Below are positions 47,290 to 55,096 of a stretch of 64,000 nucleotides of DNA, piece by piece (position 1 is the stretch's first letter; each line of letters starts with the position of its first letter). A program made the position numbers and the translations under genes. Source of the DNA: Allorhodopirellula heiligendammensis (GTDB taxonomy: Bacteria; Planctomycetota; Planctomycetia; Pirellulales; Pirellulaceae). A model generated the notes under the pieces. That model had not been told where the DNA came from. It was given only the letters and a program-made list of their open reading frames with translations, and ran no database searches. The stretch covers positions 744,001-808,000 of the forward strand of contig NZ_SJPU01000001.1 in NCBI RefSeq assembly GCF_007860105.1, in the 5' to 3' direction.

Positions 47290-48441
47290 TTACACGCGCT
47301 GGACGGCGCGCAGCCGCACATACGCCAGGGGGGCTACGACCAGCAGAGGCAGCCATGCGGCCAGCCCCGGGGAGAGCATCGTGCCGCTGCCGCCGAGGGC
47401 GCCGGCAAGTGTTTTCAGGGCGAAGAACCCGAGCACGAGGCCCACGGCCGAACCGATCAATACAAAAATCTTACGCCCACGAGTGTTCACCACCAGTGGC
47501 AAGACCAGCATCACCAGGGCGAAATCCAGGGGGGCACGCACGATCCGCTCATGCACCTGGGTCTGCAGTGCCAAACTGCTGTGGACAGCGGGGTTGCGAA
47601 TGCGACCACTCAGTTCCCAAACCGACGCGAGGCGAGTCGCGGTATCTTGCGTTTGCAGCATGTTCGGATGGACTGTCGTCGCGACAAAACATTCGTCCGC
47701 AGCAAGCCACTTTTGGTCGGCGGAGGTCAGTAGGATCGGCTGTCCATTGCGGCTCGCTGAGGCAATTGTACCGATCGCCTCGGGGCGTTTGACGCCACGC
47801 AGCAAATAGCCAGATACCGGCGAACCACCATCATCGGGATGCGCGTCCATCCACTGGGCCTCTTGGGCGATCAAGATGTCCCCGAATCCTTCGTACTCGC
47901 TATCGATCCGAAAGTTTGGTTTGACGATTTTGCGGGCTTTCGTCTGCAGTTGTGAACCCTCGATCAAGATTCCCGCGAATCGGTCGAAGGTAGGGCGGAC
48001 GGCTTGTTCGATCTCCCCGTTGAGATCTTCCGCCTTCATTGTCAACGAGCTTCGGAAACGTGGAATGACAAACTCTCGGCACACCAACTGCGCTGAGATA
48101 ATCACCAGGGAGGCGATCACCATGGGGCGGAAAATCCGTCCGTGCGAAATGCCTGCTGAGAGTGTGGCAGTTAACTCGCCGGTACGTCTTAGCCAGCCCA
48201 CGGTGAAGAGAAACGACATCAGCGTGATAATCGCACCCGTCATGTCGAAGAGTAAAATCAGGTAGGGCCCGTAGAATCGTCCGAGTACGGAGGGGAGACT
48301 TTCGCCCGAACGCGTCTGGGCGACTAAGTCTTCAAACGCAGTGAATGCGTGAAAGACGATGAAGATGCCTGCCAAAGACAGGAAGCACACCATCACTGTG
48401 CGCAGAAAGAGGATCAGGATATAGCGGTCGATCTTCGTCAC
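47290..48441 (-). CDS. LptF/LptG-family permease
   Basis: This 383-residue integral membrane protein matches the YjgP/YjgQ family: N-terminal hydrophobic helices (MTKIDRYILILFLRTVMVCF; AGIFIVFHAFTAFEDLV), a periplasmic beta-jellyroll middle, and C-terminal helices (LDFALVMLVLPLVVNTRG; GSAVGLVLGFFALKTLAG). LptF and LptG form the inner-membrane part of the lipopolysaccharide export bridge. Only one member is visible, so the partner is elsewhere. It lies downstream of the hemerythrin-like gene on the same strand, 123 nt away. Confidence 0.9.
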   Translation of the reverse strand: MTKIDRYILILFLRTVMVCFLSLAGIFIVFHAFTAFEDLVAQTRSGESLPSVLGRFYGPYLILLFDMTGAIITLMSFLFTVGWLRRTGELTATLSAGISHGRIFRPMVIASLVIISAQLVCREFVIPRFRSSLTMKAEDLNGEIEQAVRPTFDRFAGILIEGSQLQTKARKIVKPNFRIDSEYEGFGDILIAQEAQWMDAHPDDGGSPVSGYLLRGVKRPEAIGTIASASRNGQPILLTSADQKWLAADECFVATTVHPNMLQTQDTATRLASVWELSGRIRNPAVHSSLALQTQVHERIVRAPLDFALVMLVLPLVVNTRGRKIFVLIGSAVGLVLGFFALKTLAGALGGSGTMLSPGLAAWLPLLVVAPLAYVRLRAVQRV

Positions 48442-48564
48442 AGCTGGAGAGCTCGAAAGCGTGGAATCTCAGGGGGCGCGTCCGCTGTTCTAGGTAGCCC
48501 GCCGAAGGTCCCCACCGCAAGGCGACTTGCGATCTTTTGACCGCGCCGTCGCCGTTGTCGAAGT

Positions 48565-49074
48565 TCAGTCGCCGACCCCGATGTCTTCGTCGAGCGCGTC
48601 GAGGATCAGCTTCAGCTCCGCTTCCTCGTGGTCGTGAAACTGGACAAGAAACTCATCGAAGCGATGCAGTATTCGCTCTTGGGCGGTCGTCACCTCAGGA
48701 GTGGTGCCCTCGATGGGGGTGTCACCCGTGTGAGCGTCTGCCGCCGCTTCGGCCAGATGTCGGGCTTCTTCGAATAGCACGGCATGTTGCGACCGCAGGG
48801 TGTCGGCGGTGATGGACAGCTCAGCTTCCGTCCCAATGGCTTCGTCGAAATAGCCGTACGCTTCCTCCAGACCAAAATGCAGTGCCAACTGGTCTCTCAG
48901 ATCCGAAAACAACGTAAGTAGTTCGGGCCAATGGTTCGCCGCAGCTTCACGCGACTGGGTGAGTAATCGCATGCGATCGATCAAGATCTTGAGATCGCGG
49001 TTATCGTCCTTGATGTCCTTCAAAAACGCGGCATTGACCGTTAGGCGACGGGATGGATCAGAGTTGCGTGACAT
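48565..49074 (-). CDS. Hemerythrin-like (HHE) protein
   Basis: The 169-residue helical protein has HHE-type metal motifs: LALHFGLEEAYGYF (HxxxE), LRSQHAVLFEEARHL, and FHDHEEAELKLILDALDEDIG. In hemerythrins these bind a diiron centre for oxygen or redox sensing. The first His expected in the opening helix is absent here (DDNRDLKIL), so the iron site may be atypical. Function is unknown; candidates are oxygen or iron handling. It is divergent from the next exported protein gene. Confidence 0.75.
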   Translation of the reverse strand: MSRNSDPSRRLTVNAAFLKDIKDDNRDLKILIDRMRLLTQSREAAANHWPELLTLFSDLRDQLALHFGLEEAYGYFDEAIGTEAELSITADTLRSQHAVLFEEARHLAEAAADAHTGDTPIEGTTPEVTTAQERILHRFDEFLVQFHDHEEAELKLILDALDEDIGVGD

Positions 49075-49287
49075 CAGGTGGTTCCTGCCTTGGAGAATGA
49101 AAAGCTACACCCAGTATATCTTATTTCTACTATCCGAGTGAAGCGATCATCGGGCCTCAGTTTGTCGACGGGACGCCCTTGATTTGTGTCATCTGATTGT
49201 GGTAGCTCAGCATCGACGTTTGATTCTCATCGCACCCGCCCGGTTCAATTCGAGCGCGTGACAGCCGACTGCAGGAAAGCCGATTCC

Positions 49288-50475
49288 ATGATCAAGATAC
49301 CGATGGCCCGCATGTTTTGTGACCGATCGATTGCACTGCTCGCACTGCTCGTCGTGGCGAGCGCGACGCCCAACGCACCGGCTGAGGGACCATCGCTATT
49401 GCGAATGTTTTCTCGCGGTGACCAGCGTGTCAACGCGGACGAGTCCAAATCATACTCACTGACACCCGAAGATGGCCCCTGGTTGGTGCTCGCTCATACG
49501 TTCGTGGGCGAAGGTTCGAGCGAACGGGCCGAGCGGCTCGCGCTGGAGATTCGCCGCGATCTCAACCTGCCCGCGTTCGTGTTCGAAGAAGACTTTGACT
49601 TCTCCGGCACGGTGAACCCTGGCTCTGCCGTCCAACGCACTGGCGGCGCGCACGGTCAACGCCGCATGAAGTACCAAAATCAGATTCGCTACAAAGCACA
49701 TGCGGTGTTGGTGGGTGAGTACGACAGCCCTGAACATCCCCAGATCGATGCTGATTTGGAACGCGTCAAAACCGCGTCCTGTGCAGTGTTCGGTGATAAG
49801 AAGGAGATGGCGGCCGAGACAGACTTCCGGAACCCCGTGACGGCGGTGAAGGTGATGCATCAGCGGTTGACCGAGCGATTTGCTGACAAGAAACGCGGTC
49901 CGATGGGGAACGCATTTCTTACCCGCAACCCCATGCTACCCGAGGACTATTTTCGGGCTCCGGAGGTCGACTCGTTCGTCCGCAGTCTCAACGACGACAA
50001 ACCAAACAGCCTGTTAAATTGCAAAGGCAAGTACACCGTCGTCGTTCGCACGTTCACCGGTTTCAACACGATTGTCGATGGCAAGAAGGAGAAAAACTAC
50101 GAGCCCAGTGCGAAGCGAATGCTGCAGTGTGGTGTCGATGCCAATCGCATGGTTGCATTGTTGCGGGCCGAAGGTGTCGAAGCCTATGAATTCCATGACC
50201 GCACTCAATCGATTGTCACCATCGGCAGCTTTGAATCTCTCGGGAAAGAACTGCCCGGCGGCGGATTCGAATATGCACCGGAGATTCAGCGCGTTATGAA
50301 AGAATACCGCGCTTTCAATGTGGATCCCCAGTTGGCTGATCATGTCAAGCGTCAGACGACACAGGGTGTGCCGGTCAAGTGCGTCGCCCAAAAGTATCCC
50401 TTTGACGTCGAGCCTCTGCCGATCGCCGTTCCCAAGGTAACGAAGCACAGTCTCTACGGAGCGATCAGCCGCTGA
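49288..50475 (+). CDS. Exported protein of unknown function with SPOR-like segments
   Basis: This 395-residue protein has a signal peptide (SIALLALLVVASATPNAPAEG). Two stretches look like loose versions of the SPOR fold: PWLVLAHTFVGEGSSERAERLALEI and, in the second half, KYTVVVRTFTGFNTI followed after a spacer by MLQCGVDANRMVALLRAEGVEAY and VTIGSFESLG. SPOR domains bind denuded peptidoglycan in other bacteria; here the resemblance is weak, and Pirellulaceae may lack typical walls. Start ATG 49288 has AGGAAAG upstream. Its stop is two nt from the DUF58 stop on the other strand. Confidence 0.65.
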   Translation: MIKIPMARMFCDRSIALLALLVVASATPNAPAEGPSLLRMFSRGDQRVNADESKSYSLTPEDGPWLVLAHTFVGEGSSERAERLALEIRRDLNLPAFVFEEDFDFSGTVNPGSAVQRTGGAHGQRRMKYQNQIRYKAHAVLVGEYDSPEHPQIDADLERVKTASCAVFGDKKEMAAETDFRNPVTAVKVMHQRLTERFADKKRGPMGNAFLTRNPMLPEDYFRAPEVDSFVRSLNDDKPNSLLNCKGKYTVVVRTFTGFNTIVDGKKEKNYEPSAKRMLQCGVDANRMVALLRAEGVEAYEFHDRTQSIVTIGSFESLGKELPGGGFEYAPEIQRVMKEYRAFNVDPQLADHVKRQTTQGVPVKCVAQKYPFDVEPLPIAVPKVTKHSLYGAISR

Positions 50476-50477
50476 TT

Positions 50478-51923
50478 CTATCGCGATACCTGTTCGCGGC
50501 ACACGTCGCGAACGCTGTCCTGATCCATGAGGTGCGAAACATGAATTCTTTCGGCCAGTAGCGGTGCTGCTAAACGAGTGAAGTCGTCAATGCTGATGGC
50601 ATTGAGAACAACCGCGACGGCCCACCCGCGCCGTGACAACCCCACCAGTGACGCGACTGTTTCCGGCGGTGCCTCTTGCAGAATCACCAGCAACGTCGTT
50701 TCCATGGACAGTCGCGGTTCGGTATCGATCAGGAACTCCGGTAGTGTCAATCCATCAGTTCGCTCGATCCGGGCGAGTGTGCGGGTGATCTCCTTGAGGT
50801 GTTCTGGTCCCCGATCGACCTCGATCAGAACGGGACGGAGGCGATCACTCTTCCGCCGCATGGCCGTGGCGTCCCCAGCAGCTTGTCGGACGGCAAAATG
50901 ATCGCCGATGCGATGGTCGCCACGAAATCCCTCCGTGCGAACCCGATCGGCCGCATCGCGGCCATTGGTGGCCATTCCGAATGGCTCGCCAGCCTCATGG
51001 AGTGCCGCGGCAATCGATACCGCTGCTGTCACACTCAGGTCCGTTCGTAACGGTTCGTTGCGATCCGGATTGGTAGAGACATGGAGGTCAACGACGATCG
51101 TCGCCCCAATTACCGACGACGGCTCATAGATCTTTGTATGTAGCGTGCCGGTTCTCGCAGTGGCGGCCCAGTGGACACTACGCATGGGATCTCCAATCTG
51201 CCACTGCCGAATCCCACGAATGCGAGTAGGGTCAGGCATCACGTTCGCGCGAATGCGAATTTCCCCCATCGGGCGGCGAGAACCAATTTCATAATTCGAT
51301 ATCAGTTCGATCCGTGGCAGCACGGTGATGAATAGCGGCGGTGTACCGAGGCGATAACGCCGAAACATGCCGGCGGGGTCGCCAGTCTCGAGTACCGTGG
51401 GGCCGATCTGGAAGTATCCCCGGCGGCGGCAATGGACACTGTATCGGAGATGTTTGGTCTGCCCTGGCAGCAGTGCCAAGACAGCCAAGCGCGCCCCTTC
51501 GACCGTGAGCGGTCCCATCCGGGTCCGCGAAACGAGATCATCGGTCTCTTTGATTTCGTCGACCGCAGCCCGCGGCAATAGGTCTTCTGCGAGCACCCAG
51601 GCAACGGGCAACCGTCCCGTATTGGTTACCGCAACGCATACGGGAACCCGTGATCCAACCAGCACCTCCATATCACGGCCTTGCTCCGGCAGCTCCTCGC
51701 GGACCGCGATGACGCTGATCGACCACTGGGTCGAAACAAATGCGCCGATGCCGATGACCATCGCGACGGCGACCGCCGCCACCATCCACAGACCCGCGCC
51801 AGCGATCATGCCGAGCACCAGCATCGCGGCACCGATCGCAATGACAGTAAACCAGGGTGGGGAAGGCGGTGAGGGCGCGCCTGCGTTGGTGGAGACTGGA
51901 GAACTCACGGCGATCGGTTTCAC
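50478..51923 (-). CDS. DUF58 domain protein
   Basis: The 481-residue protein has two N-terminal membrane helices (near residues 25-65), a beta-rich region, and the DUF58 hallmark IRGIRQWQIGDPMRSVHWAATARTG near residue 235. A von Willebrand A-like fold may follow. DUF58 proteins typically pair with MoxR ATPases, which are thought to assist enzyme maturation or envelope stress handling. The GTG start at 51923 overlaps the moxR stop by four nt (GTGA), indicating tight coupling. Confidence 0.9.
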   Translation of the reverse strand: MKPIAVSSPVSTNAGAPSPPSPPWFTVIAIGAAMLVLGMIAGAGLWMVAAVAVAMVIGIGAFVSTQWSISVIAVREELPEQGRDMEVLVGSRVPVCVAVTNTGRLPVAWVLAEDLLPRAAVDEIKETDDLVSRTRMGPLTVEGARLAVLALLPGQTKHLRYSVHCRRRGYFQIGPTVLETGDPAGMFRRYRLGTPPLFITVLPRIELISNYEIGSRRPMGEIRIRANVMPDPTRIRGIRQWQIGDPMRSVHWAATARTGTLHTKIYEPSSVIGATIVVDLHVSTNPDRNEPLRTDLSVTAAVSIAAALHEAGEPFGMATNGRDAADRVRTEGFRGDHRIGDHFAVRQAAGDATAMRRKSDRLRPVLIEVDRGPEHLKEITRTLARIERTDGLTLPEFLIDTEPRLSMETTLLVILQEAPPETVASLVGLSRRGWAVAVVLNAISIDDFTRLAAPLLAERIHVSHLMDQDSVRDVCREQVSR

Positions 51924-52924
51924 GCCTGGATTGTCGGAACGGCGATCTCGCCCAGTATCTCGTCGAGCACCTTCTCTGTCGTCATCTTCCGCAAACGGCT
52001 CTCGGGCCGCAGGATGAGGCGGTGGTTCATCACCGGTGCGAGAATCTTCTTGACATCGTCGGGCAGCACGAAATTGCGTCCGCGAACAGCCGCCATCGCC
52101 TGGGAGCAGCGGAAGAGAGCAATCGTTGCCCGCGGACTGCCGCCGAGGGCAAGGTGTTCATTGTTGCGGGTTTGGTGCACGACCTGGAGGAGGTACTGCT
52201 GAACCCGCGGATCGACATGGACCTCGCGGATAGCCGCTTGCGCCGCGACGAGCTGATCCGCTGTGGCCACCGCATCGAGTCCGTCGATGGGATGGGTGCG
52301 CTGCAGCAGGGAGAGCATCCGCAGTTCTTCTTCGATCGTCGGGTATCCAAGCGAGAATCGCATCAAGAATCGGTCGAGCTGAGCCTCGGGAAGCGGGAAG
52401 GTGCCCTCATGGTCGACCGGGTTTTGTGTCGCAATGACTAAAAAGGGTGGTTTGAGTGTGTAGGTCTTGCCATCTACCGTTACCCGTCCCTCTGCCATCG
52501 CCTCGAGGAGTGAGGCCTGTGTTCGGGGAGTCGCTCGATTGATTTCATCGGCGAGTAGGATTTGCGTAAACACCGGCCCACGACGAAATTCAAACTCCGC
52601 TGTCTTCTGGTTAAAAATCGATGTGCCGGTCACGTCCGAGGGCAGGAGGTCAGGCGTGCACTGGACTCGCTTGAACTGACAGCCGAGACTTTTAGCGAGC
52701 GCCCGAGCCAGCATCGTCTTGGCAACACCGGGAACGTCCTCGAGCAGGATGTGCCCGCCGCTGAGCCAGGCGACGAGCGATAGGATTAATTGTTTGCGTT
52801 TTCCTACGATTGCGTTCTCGACATTTCCGATAACCCGTTTGGCGATCTCCGCAACTTGTGCAACATCCGTGCTGATCGGTGGCGGTGGAGGTGTCTGAGA
52901 GGCAGAGGGGGCGGTAGGGCTCAA
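51920..52924 (-). CDS. MoxR-family AAA ATPase
   Basis: The 334-residue AAA+ ATPase has an N-terminal Pro-rich segment and then AIVGKRKQLILSLVAWLSGG, a Walker A variant LEDVPGVAKTMLARALA near residue 63, Walker B ILLADEINRATPRTQASLLEAM near 125, the sensor IATQNPVDHEG, and C-terminal lid sequence. MoxR proteins act as chaperone-like ATPases for metal insertion or protein complex assembly. The start is TTG 52924, as no ATG or GTG precedes the conserved part. Its stop overlaps the DUF58 start. Confidence 0.93.
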   Translation of the reverse strand: MSPTAPSASQTPPPPPISTDVAQVAEIAKRVIGNVENAIVGKRKQLILSLVAWLSGGHILLEDVPGVAKTMLARALAKSLGCQFKRVQCTPDLLPSDVTGTSIFNQKTAEFEFRRGPVFTQILLADEINRATPRTQASLLEAMAEGRVTVDGKTYTLKPPFLVIATQNPVDHEGTFPLPEAQLDRFLMRFSLGYPTIEEELRMLSLLQRTHPIDGLDAVATADQLVAAQAAIREVHVDPRVQQYLLQVVHQTRNNEHLALGGSPRATIALFRCSQAMAAVRGRNFVLPDDVKKILAPVMNHRLILRPESRLRKMTTEKVLDEILGEIAVPTIQA

Positions 52925-53164
52925 CGGAAACGCTCAGAGAATACGAGGCTGGGTACAGGCGTGCCGGTCAGGGCGAGGGAGGCTCGACGCTCAGTGACGG
53001 ACATGCGATCGGGCTCGACGGGCCAGCCTATCATACCCCATCGGACACGGATCTGCCTGCTTTGCCGAGACAAACCCCCTGGTGAATGCTTTACCACTTC
53101 GCTATCATCCGCCGAAAATCACGCATTTTGCGAATTGAACAACCCCTGCAATCATGGAATTTTC

Positions 53165-53371
53165 ATGGGAACCAAAGTCAAGACCCACAAGGGCACCAAA
53201 AAGCGATTCCGACTCAGTGCCAATGGCAAGGCAATGCACCGCCAGAGCGGCACGAGCCACCTGGCGAAAGGCCTGAGCAAAAAGCGACGCCGCAACCTGC
53301 GTGGCACCACGTCGCTAGACAGCTGCATGGAACCAACGATCCATGCCGCTCTCAACGGCTACAGCAACTAG
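53165..53371 (+). CDS. rpmI: Ribosomal protein bL35
   Basis: A 68-residue basic protein starting at ATG 53165 (MGTKVKTHKGTKKRFRLSAN) with the bL35 core GKAMHRQSGTSHLAKGLSKK and RRRNLRGTTSLDS. GGAAT lies upstream. The longer open frame to the left is not used. It belongs to the conserved rpmI-rplT-pheS-pheT order, but infC, which often precedes rpmI, is not here. bL35 is a large-subunit protein. Confidence 0.95.
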   Translation: MGTKVKTHKGTKKRFRLSANGKAMHRQSGTSHLAKGLSKKRRRNLRGTTSLDSCMEPTIHAALNGYSN

Positions 53372-53508
53372 ATCTCTATTTACCCGTCAATCTTCACTCT
53401 TAGGAAATCGCCCGGCAACTCGATTGGGCAAAACTTCGGCATCTGCTTGCCGGGGCCTGAATCGAGACTCGGCAATGACTGAAACCCCTCCACAAGGAAT
53501 TTCGAAAG

Positions 53509-53880
53509 ATGCGTACACGTAAAGGTGCCGCCCGGACACAAGCTAAAAAACGTCTGTTCAAACGTGCAAAAGGCTTCGTAGGCGGTCGTGGGTCATTGAC
53601 CCGATCGGTCAAAGAGACCCTGCTCCGCAGTGGAGCGTACGCGTTCCGCGACCGTCGGGTGCGGAAACGTGAATTCCGTAAATTGTGGATTATCCGGATC
53701 AATGCGGCTGCGAAGATGCATGATCTGCGGTACAGCGAGTTCATTTTCGGTCTGAAGAAAGCCAATATCGGTTTGGATCGGAAGTCCTTGTCGGAAATGG
53801 CAATCCACGATCCCGCCGGGTTCAAAGACGTGTGCGATGCGGTGAAGGCTGCGTTGGCTGCCGAAACGCAAGCAGCGTAA
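53509..53880 (+). CDS. rplT: Ribosomal protein bL20
   Basis: A 123-residue basic protein with the bL20 signature: [23 protein letters not shown]... and [22 protein letters not shown]. It binds 23S rRNA early in large-subunit assembly. It follows rpmI by 137 nt. In many bacteria bL20 represses its own operon by binding leader RNA; I did not recognise that site here. Confidence 0.97.
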   Translation: MRTRKGAARTQAKKRLFKRAKGFVGGRGSLTRSVKETLLRSGAYAFRDRRVRKREFRKLWIIRINAAAKMHDLRYSEFIFGLKKANIGLDRKSLSEMAIHDPAGFKDVCDAVKAALAAETQAA

Positions 53881-53894
53881 GGTCGGTTTTTCGC

Positions 53895-54935
53895 ATGTCG
53901 CTGCAAAGTTTCCTCAGTCGCTTGGATCAGCTCCAAAGCGAGGCCGAATCTGCATTTGGAAGCGCTTCGGATTCCGAATCGCTTGAGCAGGCGCGCGTCG
54001 CTTTCCTTGGTGCCAAGAATGGGCAGTTCAAGGACGTGCAGAAAATGCTCGGCGGTATCGAGCCGAGCGACAAGCGTGCAGCAGGCATGCGGCTCAACGA
54101 AGTCAAAAATGCCATCAACGACGCTTTCAAAAAAGCGGAAGATGGTTTGGCTGGAGGGGTCGATGTGCAAATCGATCCGACATTTGATCCCTCCCTGCCC
54201 GGTATCCGGCAGACTCTCGGCCACGTCCATCCGATCACTCAGACGATCGATCATCTCACCGAGATCATGGGGCGGATGGGCTTCGAGGTTGCTGAGGGGC
54301 CGGAAGTGGAAGATCCGTGGCATAATTTTGTGTCACTGAATATTCCTGAAGATCATCCTGCCCGTGACCCGCTCGATAACTTTTATCTCGCCACCGCGGG
54401 CGTGAGCGATGCCGATGGAGCAGGCGAGACTGGGGAAGGCAATCGGCTGCTTCGCAGTCAAACCAGCACGGTGCAGATTCGGGTGATGAAAACGCATCAG
54501 CCGCCGATCCGAATCATTTCACTCGGTCGTGTCTATCGACCCGATGCGCCCGATGCCACTCACTTTCCCATGTTTCATCAAATGGAAGGCTTGCTCGTCG
54601 ACCGAAACGTCACGATGGCCAACCTGAAGACAGTGCTGCGGGTGTTCGCCAATAACTATCTCGGAGACGACGTTGAGATTCGTTTCCGGCCCTCATTCTT
54701 TCCGTTTACCGAACCTAGTGTCGAAGTCGACTTTTTGTGGAACGGCACGTGGATTGAATTTGGAGGCGCGGGCATGGTGGACCCGAATGTCTTCGCGGCA
54801 GTCGGTTACGATCCCGAAAAGGTCAGCGGGTTTGCGTTCGGTTTAGGCGTTGAGCGGCTGTGCATGCGGCGTCACGGAATCACTGATATCCGTGACCTCT
54901 ACAGCGGCGACCTGCGGTTCCTGCAACAGTTTTAA
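53895..54935 (+). CDS. pheS: Phenylalanine-tRNA ligase alpha subunit
   Basis: The 346-residue class II synthetase subunit starts at ATG 53895, 14 nt after rplT. The N-terminal coiled coil precedes the catalytic core with [14 protein letters not shown], motif 2 [20 protein letters not shown], and motif 3 [22 protein letters not shown] short insert ([15 protein letters not shown]) lies between FYLATA and LLRSQTS. It pairs with PheT to charge tRNA-Phe. Confidence 0.97.
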   Translation: MSLQSFLSRLDQLQSEAESAFGSASDSESLEQARVAFLGAKNGQFKDVQKMLGGIEPSDKRAAGMRLNEVKNAINDAFKKAEDGLAGGVDVQIDPTFDPSLPGIRQTLGHVHPITQTIDHLTEIMGRMGFEVAEGPEVEDPWHNFVSLNIPEDHPARDPLDNFYLATAGVSDADGAGETGEGNRLLRSQTSTVQIRVMKTHQPPIRIISLGRVYRPDAPDATHFPMFHQMEGLLVDRNVTMANLKTVLRVFANNYLGDDVEIRFRPSFFPFTEPSVEVDFLWNGTWIEFGGAGMVDPNVFAAVGYDPEKVSGFAFGLGVERLCMRRHGITDIRDLYSGDLRFLQQF

Positions 54936-55017
54936 TGCACTGTTGCCATGGCAGGATGAGCTGCCTGTCCCACTCGCAAGCCCAACATCGCCTTCCAGCC
55001 TGACGTGCTCAACTTGA

Positions 55018-55032
55018 CAGGCTGGGAGCCTG
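55018..55032 (+). repeat. Short inverted repeat between pheS and pheT
   Basis: CAGGCT and AGCCTG form a 6-bp stem with a GGG loop in the 161-nt pheS-pheT spacer. A related CAGG/CTGCC motif lies about 60 nt earlier. Such short dyads could be scattered genomic repeats, but this window does not show several copies. Confidence 0.4.
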
Positions 55033-55096
55033 CCCTGCGACAGTTCGCTCTTTTGCACGCTTTCATTCTTCCTTCCATCTCTTTGACACGATCCCC

